DNA from: Limnohabitans sp. B9-3
GTDB lineage: Bacteria; Pseudomonadota; Gammaproteobacteria; Burkholderiales; Burkholderiaceae_C
Direction of reading: 5' to 3'
DNA length: 64,000 nt
Assembly: GCF_002778325.1 (NCBI RefSeq)
Contig: NZ_NESI01000003.1
Coordinates: forward strand, 417,130 to 481,129
A program made the position numbers and the translations under genes. Positions 43,474-52,902 of the stretch are shown piece after piece (the first letter of the stretch is position 1; each line of letters starts with the position of its first letter). The notes below the pieces were generated by a model. It was not told the origin of the DNA and did no database searches. It saw nothing but the letters and a program-made list of their open reading frames with translations.

Positions 43474-43481
43474 CGCCAGCT

Positions 43482-44582
43482 TCAGTCTTTAGATCCCAAC
43501 GCCAGGGCAGCTGAGCGCGAGGCTGCCAAATCCAGCGTGTCTGGTGCTTGCATCGACCAGCCGCCCATGTGCGCCACACACAGTGCATGCATGCCTTGAA
43601 CCCAGCTGGGTGAATCATTCAAGCAAGGGATGTAGCGAAACACCTCGCCACCCGCATGCAAATAGGCCTCTTGCGCCTCTTGTGCGATCTCTTCCAACGT
43701 CTCGAGGCAATCGCTGGTAAACCCTGGACAAATCAGATCCACGCGCTTCACGCCTTGCTCTGCCAAAGCCACCAAGGTGGGCTCGGTGTAGGGCTCCAAC
43801 CACTTGGCTTTGCCAAAGCGCGATTGGAAGGTGACCATGTATTGGGACTTGGTCAACCCCAGAGACTCACCCAACAAGCGCGCGGTTTTGTAGCACTCGC
43901 AGTGGTAGGGGTCACCCAAGTGCAAGGTGCGCTCTGGCACCCCATGAAAACTCATCACCAAGCGATCTGCTTGGCCGTGTTCAGCCCAGTGGGCGCGCAC
44001 ACGCTCGGCCAAAGCTGCGATGTAGCCTGGGTGGTCGTGGTAGTGGTTGATGAAGCGAAACTCAGGGAGCAAACGCGTGCGCAGGCCCCACCTGTAAATG
44101 GCATCGAACACACTGGCTGTGGTGGTGCCCGAATATTGCGGATAGGCTGGCAGGATCAGAATACGAGTGAAGCCCTCTGCCTTCAACGCATCAAGCTGTG
44201 AGGCGATGGAGGGGTTGGCGTAACTCATGGCATAACGCACAGTCACGGCTTGCCCAGCTGCATCAAATACCGTTTGCAAGGCTTGCGCTTGTTGCACGGT
44301 GTGTACCTTCAAGGGCGAGCCTTCAGGGGTCCAGATCGTGGCGTACTTGGCGGCGGATTTGGCGGGACGTAAACGCAAAATGATGCCATGCAGAATGGCC
44401 ATCCAAATCCAGCGCGGGATCTCGACCACCCGCGAATCGCCCAAAAATTCAGCCAAATAGCGTCGCACGGCGGGAGCTGTGGGCGCATCGGGCGTGCCTA
44501 AATTACACAAGAGCACAGCGGTGCGTGGCGTTTGACCGTGAGAGAAAGAAGGTTCTTTGGCGAAAGCAGGTTTGATCAGCAT
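43482..44582 (-). CDS. hemH: Ferrochelatase
   Basis: 366 residues. It inserts Fe2+ into protoporphyrin IX, the last step of heme synthesis. Motifs: AVLLCNLGTPDAPTAPAVRRYL near the N-terminus, PLKVHTVQQAQAL, the catalytic histidine region VMSFHGVPERTLHLGDPYHCEC, and the late VDLICPGFTSDCLETLEEI with the conserved glutamate. The start codon faces the divergent HAD gene with only 19 bp between them. Confidence 0.96.
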   Translation of the reverse strand: MLIKPAFAKEPSFSHGQTPRTAVLLCNLGTPDAPTAPAVRRYLAEFLGDSRVVEIPRWIWMAILHGIILRLRPAKSAAKYATIWTPEGSPLKVHTVQQAQALQTVFDAAGQAVTVRYAMSYANPSIASQLDALKAEGFTRILILPAYPQYSGTTTASVFDAIYRWGLRTRLLPEFRFINHYHDHPGYIAALAERVRAHWAEHGQADRLVMSFHGVPERTLHLGDPYHCECYKTARLLGESLGLTKSQYMVTFQSRFGKAKWLEPYTEPTLVALAEQGVKRVDLICPGFTSDCLETLEEIAQEAQEAYLHAGGEVFRYIPCLNDSPSWVQGMHALCVAHMGGWSMQAPDTLDLAASRSAALALGSKD

Positions 44583-44601
44583 GATGTATTCTCGCCGACC
44601 T

Positions 44602-45336
44602 ATGCTTCACCTCTCCAAAATTCGTGCCATTACGTTGGACCTTGACGACACTTTGTGGCCCATCATGCCCGTGATTGTTCGCGCCGAGATTGCTTTGCAA
44701 GAATGGTTGCAAGCGCATGCCCCGCAAACTGCCAGCCTGTGCGCCTTGCCTGACACCAAACGCAGCATGCGTCTGCAAGTCGAACAACGCTTTCCTGAGT
44801 TCGGCCACGATTTGAGTTTTTTGCGCCGTGAATCGATTCGTGCCAGCTTGGTGGCCGCAGGTGATGCGCCTGAGTTGGCCGAGGCGGCGTTCGATGTGTT
44901 TTTTGCGGCACGCAATGCGGTGTCGCTTTATCCCGGTGTGACGCAGGCGCTGAGCAAGCTGGCAGCCCGTTACCCCTTGGTGGCCTTGTCCAATGGCAAC
45001 GCCGATGTGTTTCGCACCGAGGCCGCCCCGCACTTTCAGTCCGCCGTCAGCGCCCAAGCTTTTGGGGTGGCCAAGCCCGATGTGCGCATTTTTCACGCCA
45101 CAGCGGCGCAACTCAACTTAGAGCCCGACGCCATTTTGCATGTCGGAGACGACGCCGTGGCCGATGCCTTTGGGGCTTTGAATGCGGGCATGCAGGCTGT
45201 GTGGATCAATGCCGACGGTCACGTTTGGGATGAAAAAATCAGCGCCCACCCGCACTACAACCCTGAAGCAGCCCGATTAGCGCAACCGCTCACCGTGCGG
45301 CATTTGTCCGAGTTGTGTGACCACCTCTTGGCCTGA
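44602..45336 (+). CDS. HAD-superfamily hydrolase
   Basis: 244 residues from the ATG at 44602. The HAD motifs are DLDDTLW (nucleophile Asp13, Asp15), VALSNGNAD (motif II Ser), and HVGDDAVADAFGALNAGM (motif IV). A helical cap lies between motifs I and II. The likely activity is phosphatase of the REG-2/YigB type; substrates of this branch include 5-amino-6-ribitylamino-uracil phosphate, but this is not proven here. Starts at 44581 or 44584 are also possible. The end overlaps the convergent hpnE by 60 bp. Confidence 0.87.
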   Translation: MLHLSKIRAITLDLDDTLWPIMPVIVRAEIALQEWLQAHAPQTASLCALPDTKRSMRLQVEQRFPEFGHDLSFLRRESIRASLVAAGDAPELAEAAFDVFFAARNAVSLYPGVTQALSKLAARYPLVALSNGNADVFRTEAAPHFQSAVSAQAFGVAKPDVRIFHATAAQLNLEPDAILHVGDDAVADAFGALNAGMQAVWINADGHVWDEKISAHPHYNPEAARLAQPLTVRHLSELCDHLLA

Positions 45337-46647
45337 GCGCACTGCACCTTCTAGGGTGGAGGGATAGGGGCCGGCTACGTAATCGCCACAGGCCCATAGC
45401 TGTGGCGCAATGAAAGCGCTGGGGCGTTGCAGCTTTGGCGTGCACGCCAATGTGGCCCGTTTTTCCACCACGGTTTGAACCACGCTGAGGCGGCTCAGTC
45501 CCAGTTGCTGCTGCACTTGTTGCAGCACTTGGGCGGCCAAGGTCTCGCGCGTGCCCACACTGGCGCTGACCACGCAGGCCAGCAAGCCGGGTTGATGCAT
45601 CAAGGCGCTGCGGTCAAAGATGAATTGCGCGGGGCCTGCATTCATCGCCCCGCCATCAGTGACCATCTGCTTGGCTTTATCCGCTGTTTCCCCTTCGCTT
45701 TGCAAGGCCACCATGGGCCGTACCAAGCCTTTAAAACCGGGGTCGGCGCAGTGTAGGTAGACGGTGGCAATCGCTTCATGCTTTAAGCCTGCCGCACCTC
45801 TGGCCCATGTGGGGTTGATTTCTGCTGTCAGCCGCGCAGCCTCCCATGACGGGCAAGCCAGCACCAGGTGTCGCTGCTCAGACGTATCCGCACCGTCGGC
45901 ATACAACTTGGCTAGCGTCTCAGTGGTAACGCGATGGCCCACATGCAGCTTGGCCCCACGCGCTTTCAGCCAACGCAGCGCTGGCGCTGGCAGCAGTTCG
46001 CTCAAATCAAGGCGAGGCAAGAGCAGATCAGAACTGCCGGCACCGCTGAGCAAAGCATCGTGCAGCACACGCAGAAATACAGCGGCACTGGCACGGCTGA
46101 TGGGTGTGTTGAGGGCGGACAAGCACAGGGGTTCAATGAGTGTTTGCATCACACGCGCAGGCAAGCGCGACTGGGCGCATAAATCCGCCACCGTGAAGTG
46201 GTCCTCGCAGGTAAATCCCGCCCATTGCCATTGCGCACAGGCTTTCAAGAGAAGGGCTTTGTCGTGCAGCGTCCAACCGCTAGCGCGTGTGATGCCAACC
46301 AGCACATTCAGGGGGGCGGGCAAGTTAGGTAGCGACAAACCGCTGCCATCTGCAAAGCGAAGATCCAATGGCAGGCGTTCTAAGGCAGCCTCGGGGTTGA
46401 CGCCAACTTTTCGCATCAAGGCCAAGGTGTCGCTGTAAGCCCCAATCAAGATGTGCTGGCCGTTGTCTAGCGGCATGAGTTCAGCCTGAGCGTCCGTTTG
46501 ACGGTTGGGCTGCGCACCCAAACTGCGGGCTCGCCCGCCAGGGATGGCAGCGGCTTCATACAGTTCAACCTGCCAACCCTGTTCCACGGCCGAGACCGCA
46601 GCAGCCAGTCCAGCCCAACCGGCGCCGACGATGGTGAGGTGTTTCAC
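45277..46647 (-). CDS. hpnE: Hydroxysqualene dehydroxylase (HpnE)
   Basis: 456 residues of the FAD amine-oxidoreductase/phytoene-desaturase fold. The dinucleotide motif is LTIVGAGWAGLAAAVSAVEQG with ELYEAAAIPGGRAR, and the C-terminal FAD motif is WACGDYVAGPYPSTLEGAVRSG. The start is a GTG at 46647 (read VKHLTIV), with a TTG two codons upstream as an alternative. It reduces hydroxysqualene to squalene as the last step of HpnCDE. It ends inside the 3' end of the convergent HAD gene. Confidence 0.92.
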   Translation of the reverse strand: MKHLTIVGAGWAGLAAAVSAVEQGWQVELYEAAAIPGGRARSLGAQPNRQTDAQAELMPLDNGQHILIGAYSDTLALMRKVGVNPEAALERLPLDLRFADGSGLSLPNLPAPLNVLVGITRASGWTLHDKALLLKACAQWQWAGFTCEDHFTVADLCAQSRLPARVMQTLIEPLCLSALNTPISRASAAVFLRVLHDALLSGAGSSDLLLPRLDLSELLPAPALRWLKARGAKLHVGHRVTTETLAKLYADGADTSEQRHLVLACPSWEAARLTAEINPTWARGAAGLKHEAIATVYLHCADPGFKGLVRPMVALQSEGETADKAKQMVTDGGAMNAGPAQFIFDRSALMHQPGLLACVVSASVGTRETLAAQVLQQVQQQLGLSRLSVVQTVVEKRATLACTPKLQRPSAFIAPQLWACGDYVAGPYPSTLEGAVRSGQEVVTQLGQMPHGERLR

Positions 46648-46671
46648 AGCCAAACCGCGCTGCGCCGTGGT

Positions 46672-47511
46672 TTAAAAACGGCCCAAGGCTTGCATCTTCC
46701 AAGCCAGCCAAAGTTTGCGTAGGGGCGTGAGCGCCACGCGCTGCTTGAGCACAGGGAATTGTTGGGCTTCGATTTCGCGCAGCAAGGTGCGGTAAATGCT
46801 GGCCATCATCAAGCCTGGCTTTTGAGTGCGCCAATCGGCGGCGGGCAGCAGCGCCAAGGCTTCGTCATACAAGGTGTGGGCGCGTTGGGCTTGGAATTGC
46901 ATCAAGGCTTGAAAACGCTCCGAGTCGATGCGGTTGAGTACTTCGTGCGCTTTCACATCGAACTGCTGCAACTCCGACACGGGCAGGTAAATGCGTCCGC
47001 GCAGCGCGTCTTCACCCACATCGCGAATGATGTTGGTCAGCTGAAAGGCTTGGCCCAGCTTGTGGGCGTAGGCCGTTGTCGCCGGGTTGGTTTGGCCAAA
47101 AATCTTGGCCGACACCTCGCCCACCACGCCCGCGACCAAATGGCAGTAGCGCGTCAAATTGAGGTAATCGAGGTAGCGTGTTTGGGTGAGGTCAAGCTCG
47201 CAGCCCTCAATCACCGATTGCAAGGGCGCTTCTTCAATGCCAAATGAGGCGCAACAAGGCATCAGGGCCTGCATGACGGGGTGAGTAGGGTTGCCGGCAA
47301 ACGCTTGGTGCACCTCGTTGTGCCACCAAGCCAACTTGCTGCTGGCCACGCCTGGGTCGGTGACCTCGTCCACCACGTCGTCGATTTCGCGGCAAAACGC
47401 ATAAAACGCCGTGATGGCGGCACGCCGCTGGGGCGGCAGGAATAAAAATGCGTAGTAAAAGCTGCTGCCCGACGCGGAGGTTTTTTGCTGAACGTAGTCT
47501 TGAGGTGTCAT
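46672..47511 (-). CDS. hpnD: Presqualene diphosphate synthase (HpnD)
   Basis: 279 residues. A trans-isoprenyl diphosphate synthase (head-to-head) fold; the first aspartate-rich motif is AFYAFCREIDDVVDEV, and the second lies in AFQLTNIIRDVGEDALRGRIYLP. SGSSFYYAFLFLPPQRR is typical of HpnD. It condenses two farnesyl diphosphates to presqualene diphosphate. The start is the ATG at 47511 (MTPQDYVQQKTSASG). Confidence 0.94.
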   Translation of the reverse strand: MTPQDYVQQKTSASGSSFYYAFLFLPPQRRAAITAFYAFCREIDDVVDEVTDPGVASSKLAWWHNEVHQAFAGNPTHPVMQALMPCCASFGIEEAPLQSVIEGCELDLTQTRYLDYLNLTRYCHLVAGVVGEVSAKIFGQTNPATTAYAHKLGQAFQLTNIIRDVGEDALRGRIYLPVSELQQFDVKAHEVLNRIDSERFQALMQFQAQRAHTLYDEALALLPAADWRTQKPGLMMASIYRTLLREIEAQQFPVLKQRVALTPLRKLWLAWKMQALGRF

Positions 47512-47554
47512 GTCAGATTGAATTATCAATGGTGATGCATCCGCTTGCCGGCGT

Positions 47555-48412
47555 TCACATGGACCAGCAGCGCCAAGCGATCAACAGCGCGTCGCTTTTG
47601 TGCAAACGTGGACGCGGCCAAGTGGTGCCGTTGCCGCCGAGTTGGCGTTGCAGCGCATCGAGTTTGTCCAGAATTCGCAAGCCGCCTTGCACCATCGCGC
47701 GCAATTCCCAACCCGCCCGTCCGGGCACACTTTTGACCAAAGGTGCGCCTTGCGCCATGAGGGTTCGGGCAAAAATCAATTCATCAGCGATGGTTTGACC
47801 CTCTGGCAGGTAATAGCGTCCGCGTTGCACATCGAGTTGGCGGTCTTGCCAAAAATTGATCAGTTGCAAAGCGCTGCAGATGGCGTCGCTTTGCGTCAGA
47901 GCGGTGGCGTCATGCACACCGTACAAATGCAGCATCAAACGACCCACGGGGTTGGCTGAGCGGCGGCAGTAGTCCAGCAGTTCAGTGCGGTCGCGGTAGG
48001 TGTGGCCTGCGCGGGTGTACGCCACGTCTTGCTCGAAGGCGTCGAGTAGGTCAAACAGCGGCTGGGCGGGCAGGGCGTGTTGCTGGACAGCCTCATGAAG
48101 GGCGTTGAAAACCTGGGGCCAGCGCGCGCTGAATTGGGCGCGGGCTGTCAAGTCAACATTGCCGTGAATCGTTGGGCGAGCACTTGATGGCGTATCCAAT
48201 CCTGTACCGGCGTCTATGACCAAGCAGGCTCGCAAATCAGCGCGGTACTGCGCCAAGTCGATCAAACGTTGCTCGGGGGTGACATCGCCCTCGTCGGCCA
48301 AGTCGTCCGCGGTGCGGGCAAAGTGGTACAGCGCCACGATGGCAGGGCGCAGGCGGGCAGGGCAGAGCCATGATGCAACGGGGAAATTTTCGTAATGCTC
48401 AATGGACGACAT
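47555..48412 (-). CDS. hpnC: Hydroxysqualene synthase (HpnC)
   Basis: 285 residues from the ATG at 48412 (MSSIEHYENFPVASWLCPA). Same fold as HpnD; the aspartate motifs are HFARTADDLADE and LINFWQDRQLDVQRGRYYLP. It converts presqualene diphosphate to hydroxysqualene. The order hpnC-hpnD-hpnE on the minus strand is the canonical squalene pathway. No squalene-hopene cyclase is in the window, so the end product (hopanoids or squalene) is open. It diverges from the RND efflux operon across 71 bp. Confidence 0.94.
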   Translation of the reverse strand: MSSIEHYENFPVASWLCPARLRPAIVALYHFARTADDLADEGDVTPEQRLIDLAQYRADLRACLVIDAGTGLDTPSSARPTIHGNVDLTARAQFSARWPQVFNALHEAVQQHALPAQPLFDLLDAFEQDVAYTRAGHTYRDRTELLDYCRRSANPVGRLMLHLYGVHDATALTQSDAICSALQLINFWQDRQLDVQRGRYYLPEGQTIADELIFARTLMAQGAPLVKSVPGRAGWELRAMVQGGLRILDKLDALQRQLGGNGTTWPRPRLHKSDALLIAWRCWSM

Positions 48413-48450
48413 ATGGGCGCTGATTGTGGCGTGCCTCAATCGGCTACATT

Positions 48451-48464
48451 ACTAACCAGTTAGT
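48451..48464. promoter_or_regulatory. Palindromic operator in the hpnC / RND efflux intergenic region
   Basis: ACTAACCAGTTAGT is a perfect inverted repeat (ACTAAC/GTTAGT around CA), 20 bp before the membrane-fusion gene and 39 bp before hpnC. It is the kind of site bound by TetR/AcrR repressors of RND pumps. No such regulator gene is nearby. Confidence 0.7.
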
Positions 48465-48483
48465 CATTAGCGAAAAAGCCACC

Positions 48484-49575
48484 ATGTTTCACACCCTTTT
48501 CACTCGGGCTCGCGTCCCTGCCGTGCTGCTTTCATTGGCTGTTCTGGCGGCCTGTCAAAAACCGCCTGTGGCGCAAGACCCCATTCGTGCCGTCAAAGTC
48601 ATGACCGTGGGCGCAACAGCTGACACGGCGGCGTTGGAGTTTTCGGGTGAGGTGCGTGCCCGCGTGGAGTCGAGTTTGGGCTTTCGAGTGGGCGGCAAAC
48701 TGCTCAGTCGCGCTGCTGAGATTGGCCAACGCGTGCAAGCCGGTCAGCTGCTGGCGCAATTGGACCCCCAAGACTACCGTTTGGCCGCAGACGCCACAGC
48801 TGCGCAATTGGTCGCCGCACAAACCAACCGTGACCTGGCGTTAGCCGACCTCAAGCGTTACCAAGACTTGCGCGCACAGGGTTTCATCAGCGCGGCCGAG
48901 TTGCAACGACGCGAGGCCGCACTGGCCGCTGCGCAAGCCCAGTGGCAGCAAGCCCAAGCGCAAAACTCGGTGCAGGGGAATCAATCGGGCTACACCCGTT
49001 TGGTGGCTGACGGCGCAGGTGTGATTACCTCGGTCGATGCCAATGCGGGTCAAGTGGTGGCAGCCGGTCAGCCCGTGGTGCGTTTGGCTTTGGACGGCGC
49101 GCGTGATGTGGTGTTTGCGGTGCCTGACGACAAATTAGCGCTGTTCAAAACAGGCCAAATGCTGACGGTGCGTTTATGGGGCCGTGACAAAACGCTGCAA
49201 GCGCAAATTCGCGATGTGGCTGCCAGCGCCGATCCGGTGACGCGTACTTTCTTGGTCAAAGCTGCATTGCCCAGCGGTGCGGATGCCGTGTTGGGTGCCA
49301 CCGTCACGGTGGTGAAGTCGGCCACATCGAGCGCGGTTGCGGCCACGCTCAAGTTGCCCAGCAGCGCCCTGCGCCTAGAAGGCAATGCCACCTCGGTGTG
49401 GGTGCTCGATCCCACTAGCATGACCGTGAAGTCGCAAGCCATTGAAGTCAAAACCGCCGATGGCAACGAGGCCGTGGTGACCTCCGGCCTCAACGCTGGC
49501 GATCAGGTGGTGATGTCGGGCGTGCATGTGCTGACCGCAGGCCAAAAAGTGTCGATCTTCGGCGCTGGCAAGTGA
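48484..49575 (+). CDS. RND efflux periplasmic adaptor (membrane fusion lipoprotein)
   Basis: 363 residues from the ATG at 48484. The lipobox LAVLAAC directs lipid attachment at about residue 20. Domains in order: biotinyl-lipoyl-like domain (GFRVGGKLLSRAAEIGQRVQ, AGQLLAQLDPQDY), alpha-hairpin (about 85-145), beta-barrel and membrane-proximal domain ending VHVLTAGQKVSIF. It links the RND pump to an outer-membrane channel not encoded in the window. The pump gene starts 7 bp after its stop. Confidence 0.93.
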   Translation: MFHTLFTRARVPAVLLSLAVLAACQKPPVAQDPIRAVKVMTVGATADTAALEFSGEVRARVESSLGFRVGGKLLSRAAEIGQRVQAGQLLAQLDPQDYRLAADATAAQLVAAQTNRDLALADLKRYQDLRAQGFISAAELQRREAALAAAQAQWQQAQAQNSVQGNQSGYTRLVADGAGVITSVDANAGQVVAAGQPVVRLALDGARDVVFAVPDDKLALFKTGQMLTVRLWGRDKTLQAQIRDVAASADPVTRTFLVKAALPSGADAVLGATVTVVKSATSSAVAATLKLPSSALRLEGNATSVWVLDPTSMTVKSQAIEVKTADGNEAVVTSGLNAGDQVVMSGVHVLTAGQKVSIFGAGK

Positions 49576-49582
49576 GTTGACG

Positions 49583-52500
49583 ATGGACAAGTTCAACCTC
49601 TCCAAATGGGCGCTGGATCATCCCGCGCTGACCCGCTACCTGATGGTGGTGTTGATGCTCTTGGGCGTGGCCGCCTACTTTCAATTGGGCCAAGACGAAG
49701 ATCCGCCGTTCACTTTCCGCGCCATGGTGGTGCGCACGTATTGGCCGGGTGCAACGGCCCAGCAAGTAGCGGAGCAAGTGACCGACAAGCTGGAGCGCAC
49801 CCTGCAAGAGGTGCCTTACGCCGACAAGATTCGCAGCTACTCCAAGCCTGGCGAGTCACAAATTATTTTTCAAATCAAAGACTCGTCCAAGCCTTCTGAT
49901 GTGCCCAATGTTTGGTACGCCGTGCGCAAAAAGATTGGCGATATTCGCTACACCTTGCCTCAAGGCGTGCAGGGGCCCTTCTTTAACGACGATTTTGGCG
50001 ATGTATATGGCGTGATCTATGCCATCGATGCACCGGGCTTCAGCCCTGCCGAGGTGAAGAAATTTGCGGACGATGTGCGTCAGCAATTGCTCTATGTGCC
50101 TGACGTGGCCAAAGTCGAGCTGTTTGGCGTTCAAGACGAAAAAATCTTCATCGAAATTCCACAAAAACGATTGGCCCAGATGGGCTTGGATTTGGGTGCG
50201 GTCTTGGCGCAAATCGGGCAAGAAAATGCCGTTGAAAACGCAGGCTTCGTGCAAGCGCCGTTGGACAATATCCAGCTTCGTGTGCAAGGTCAGTTTCAAA
50301 CTGAAGCTCAGCTGCGTGCCATGCCCATTCGCGGCAGCTCGGGCCAGCAGTTCAAGTTGGGCGACATTGCCAGCATCCAGCGTGGCTACGCTGAACCCGC
50401 CTCCGTCAAAGTGCACCACCAAGGCAAACCCGTGATCGCTTTGGGCGTGTCAATGGCCAAGGGCGGTGACATCATTGCGCTGGGCAAATCTTTAGAAGCA
50501 GCCACGGCGCGCATCGAGAAAACCTTGCCTTTGGGTGTGAGTTTGGTGCAAGTGCAAGACCAGCCCAAAGCCGTGACCAAATCGGTGGGTGAATTTATCG
50601 CGGTGCTGATCGAGGCGGTGCTGATTGTGTTGATCGTCAGCTTTGTGGCTTTGGGCTTGCACAAAGGCGGTCGCTTTGGATGGTACGTGGACGTTCGCCC
50701 CGGCCTGGTGGTGGCCATCACTATTCCCTTGGTGCTGGCCATGACCTTTTTGGCCATGCAGTATTTGGGCATTGGCCTGCACAAAATTTCGCTGGGCTCG
50801 CTCATCATCGCGTTGGGCTTGTTGGTGGACGACGCCATCATTGCGGTGGAGATGATGGTGCGCAAAATGGAAGAGGGCTACGACCGTGTGCGTGCCGCGA
50901 CGTTTGCCTACGAAGTGACCGCCATGCCCATGCTGACGGGCACGCTGATTACCGCGGCTGGTTTTTTACCCATCGGCATGGCCAAGTCGACCGTGGGTGA
51001 GTACACCTACGCCATCTTTGCGGTGACGGTGGCTGCGTTGGTGTTGAGTTGGTGGGTATCGGTCTACTTTGTGCCGTACTTGGGCACCTTGCTGCTCAAG
51101 GTCAAGCCGCACGCAGAGAACGGCGATGCGCATGAGCTGTTCGACGGACCGTTTTATGCCACTTTCCGTCGTGCCGTGACCTGGTGTGTGGTGAACCGCT
51201 GGAAGGCGATTGCCGCCACCGTGTTGTTGTTTGCGTTGGGCATCGTGGGCATGGGTCGCGTGCAGCAACAGTTTTTCCCAGATTCAAGCCGGCCTGAAAT
51301 TCTGGTGGATCTGTGGTTCCCTGAAGGCACGTCCCTCAAAGCCAACGAGGCCGTGACCCAAGCCGTCGAGCAACGCATGCTGCAGCAAGAAGGCGTGCAA
51401 ACCGTGAGCACTTGGATTGGCTCGGGCGTGCCGCGTTTTTACTTGCCGTTAGACCAAGTGTTTCCGCAGACCAACGTGTCGCAGCTGATCGTGGTACCAC
51501 AAGATTTGAAGCGCCGCGAGTCCTTGCGTTTGGCCTTGCCCGCTTTGCTGGCGCAAGAGTTTCCCGAGGCCCGTGCGCGTGTGAAGTTGTTGCCCAACGG
51601 GCCGCCTGTGCCTTATCCCGTTCAGTTTCGTGTGGTCGGTGCTGACCCCAAAGTGTTGCGTGAGCGTGCTGACGAGGTGAAGGTGGTCATGCGCCGCAAC
51701 CCTGCCACCCGTGGCGTCAACGACAACTGGAACGAGGCCATCAAGGTGGTCAAGTTGCAGGTGGACCAAGCCAAGGCACGCAGCCTGGGCGTGAGCAGCC
51801 AGTCCATCGCGCAAGCCATGCGCACCTTGTTTGTGGGCACCACGGTCGAACAATTCCGCGAAGACAACAAGCTGATCGACATTGTGTTGCGTCAGCCTTT
51901 GAACGAGCGCGATGCCATCAGCGACCTGGCCAGCGCCTATTTGCCCACGGCCTCGGGCCGCATGATTCCGGCCACCGAGATCGTGCAACCTGTGCTGACA
52001 TGGGAGCCGGGGGTGATGTGGCGCGAGAAGCGCGAATACGCCATCACCGCGCAGTCTGACATCATCGAAGGTTTGCAAGGCGCCACCGTCACCAGCCAGC
52101 TTTATCCTGAGCTTAAAAAGCTGGAAGAGGCATGGGCACAGTCGGCGCAGCCCAACTACCGCATTGAAGTGGCGGGTGCCGTGGAGGAGAGTTCTAAGGG
52201 CTCCAGCTCCATCTCGGCGGGTCTGCCCATCATGTTGTTCTTGACGTTCACGTTGTTGATGTTGCAGCTGCACAGTTTCAGCCGCGCGTTGCTGGTGTTC
52301 ATCACCGGGCCACTGGGCTTGATTGGTGTGGCTGGCGCATTGTTGGTGTTGGATCGCCCGTTTGGTTTTGTGGCTTTGCTCGGTGTGATTGCCTTGATGG
52401 GCATGATTCAGCGCAACTCGGTGATCTTGATTGACCAGATTGAGCAAGACCGTGCATCGGGCATTCCAGCATGGGAGGCGATTGTGGAGTCGGCAGTGCG

Positions 52501-52699
52501 GCGTTTGCGCCCGATTGTTTTGACGGCAGCCGCCGCGGTGCTGGCCATGATCCCGCTCACGCGCAGCGTGTTTTGGGGTCCGATGGCCGTGGCGATCATG
52601 GGTGGCTTGATCGTGGCGACTGTTTTAACCTTGCTCGCGCTACCGGCGATGTACGCCGCGTGGTTTAAGGTCGAAAAGCCGTCTAAAATCGCCGATTGA
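49583..52699 (+). CDS. RND-family efflux pump inner-membrane subunit (AcrB type)
   Basis: 1038 residues from the ATG at 49583 (MDKFNLSKWALDHPALTRYL). Two halves, each with a large periplasmic loop and about six membrane helices. The TM4 proton-relay motif is LGLLVDDAIIAVEMM, and the C-terminal half has GFVALLGVIALMGMIQRNSVILIDQIEQD and RRLRPIVLTAAAAVLAM. It belongs to the multidrug-type HAE group and not the metal (CusA) group, as judged by general pattern. Substrates are unknown. Confidence 0.93.
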   Translation: MDKFNLSKWALDHPALTRYLMVVLMLLGVAAYFQLGQDEDPPFTFRAMVVRTYWPGATAQQVAEQVTDKLERTLQEVPYADKIRSYSKPGESQIIFQIKDSSKPSDVPNVWYAVRKKIGDIRYTLPQGVQGPFFNDDFGDVYGVIYAIDAPGFSPAEVKKFADDVRQQLLYVPDVAKVELFGVQDEKIFIEIPQKRLAQMGLDLGAVLAQIGQENAVENAGFVQAPLDNIQLRVQGQFQTEAQLRAMPIRGSSGQQFKLGDIASIQRGYAEPASVKVHHQGKPVIALGVSMAKGGDIIALGKSLEAATARIEKTLPLGVSLVQVQDQPKAVTKSVGEFIAVLIEAVLIVLIVSFVALGLHKGGRFGWYVDVRPGLVVAITIPLVLAMTFLAMQYLGIGLHKISLGSLIIALGLLVDDAIIAVEMMVRKMEEGYDRVRAATFAYEVTAMPMLTGTLITAAGFLPIGMAKSTVGEYTYAIFAVTVAALVLSWWVSVYFVPYLGTLLLKVKPHAENGDAHELFDGPFYATFRRAVTWCVVNRWKAIAATVLLFALGIVGMGRVQQQFFPDSSRPEILVDLWFPEGTSLKANEAVTQAVEQRMLQQEGVQTVSTWIGSGVPRFYLPLDQVFPQTNVSQLIVVPQDLKRRESLRLALPALLAQEFPEARARVKLLPNGPPVPYPVQFRVVGADPKVLRERADEVKVVMRRNPATRGVNDNWNEAIKVVKLQVDQAKARSLGVSSQSIAQAMRTLFVGTTVEQFREDNKLIDIVLRQPLNERDAISDLASAYLPTASGRMIPATEIVQPVLTWEPGVMWREKREYAITAQSDIIEGLQGATVTSQLYPELKKLEEAWAQSAQPNYRIEVAGAVEESSKGSSSISAGLPIMLFLTFTLLMLQLHSFSRALLVFITGPLGLIGVAGALLVLDRPFGFVALLGVIALMGMIQRNSVILIDQIEQDRASGIPAWEAIVESAVRRLRPIVLTAAAAVLAMIPLTRSVFWGPMAVAIMGGLIVATVLTLLALPAMYAAWFKVEKPSKIAD

Positions 52700-52708
52700 C
52701 CGATTTCA

Positions 52709-52745
52709 AACGGGTGGTCTACCAAGGCCACCCGTTGTTGTTTTG
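52709..52745 (+). terminator. Probable terminator of the RND operon
   Basis: Perfect 9-bp stem AACGGGTGG / CCACCCGTT with a 10-nt loop, followed by an interrupted T-run (GTTGTTTT). It lies just before tRNA-Leu. Confidence 0.7.
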
Positions 52746-52753
52746 AAAAACCC

Positions 52754-52840
52754 GCGCGGGTGGCGAAATTGGTAGACGCACCAGGTTTAGGTCCTGACGT
52801 CCGCAAGGATGTGCGGGTTCGAGTCCCGCCCCGCGCACCA
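52754..52840 (+). tRNA. tRNA-Leu (anticodon TAG)
   Basis: An 87-nt class II tRNA. Acceptor GCGCGGG / CCCGCGC with encoded CCA, D-arm GGCGAAATTGGTAGACGC, anticodon loop TTTAGGT with TAG at 52788-52790, long variable arm (GACGTCCGCAAGGATGT) and T-arm CGGGTTCGAGTCCCG. Confidence 0.97.
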
Positions 52841-52902
52841 CTTGATATTGAAAGCAAGCGGCCTCAAGGCCGCTGCTTAACTGCCAAATTAGGAGAAACC
52901 AC

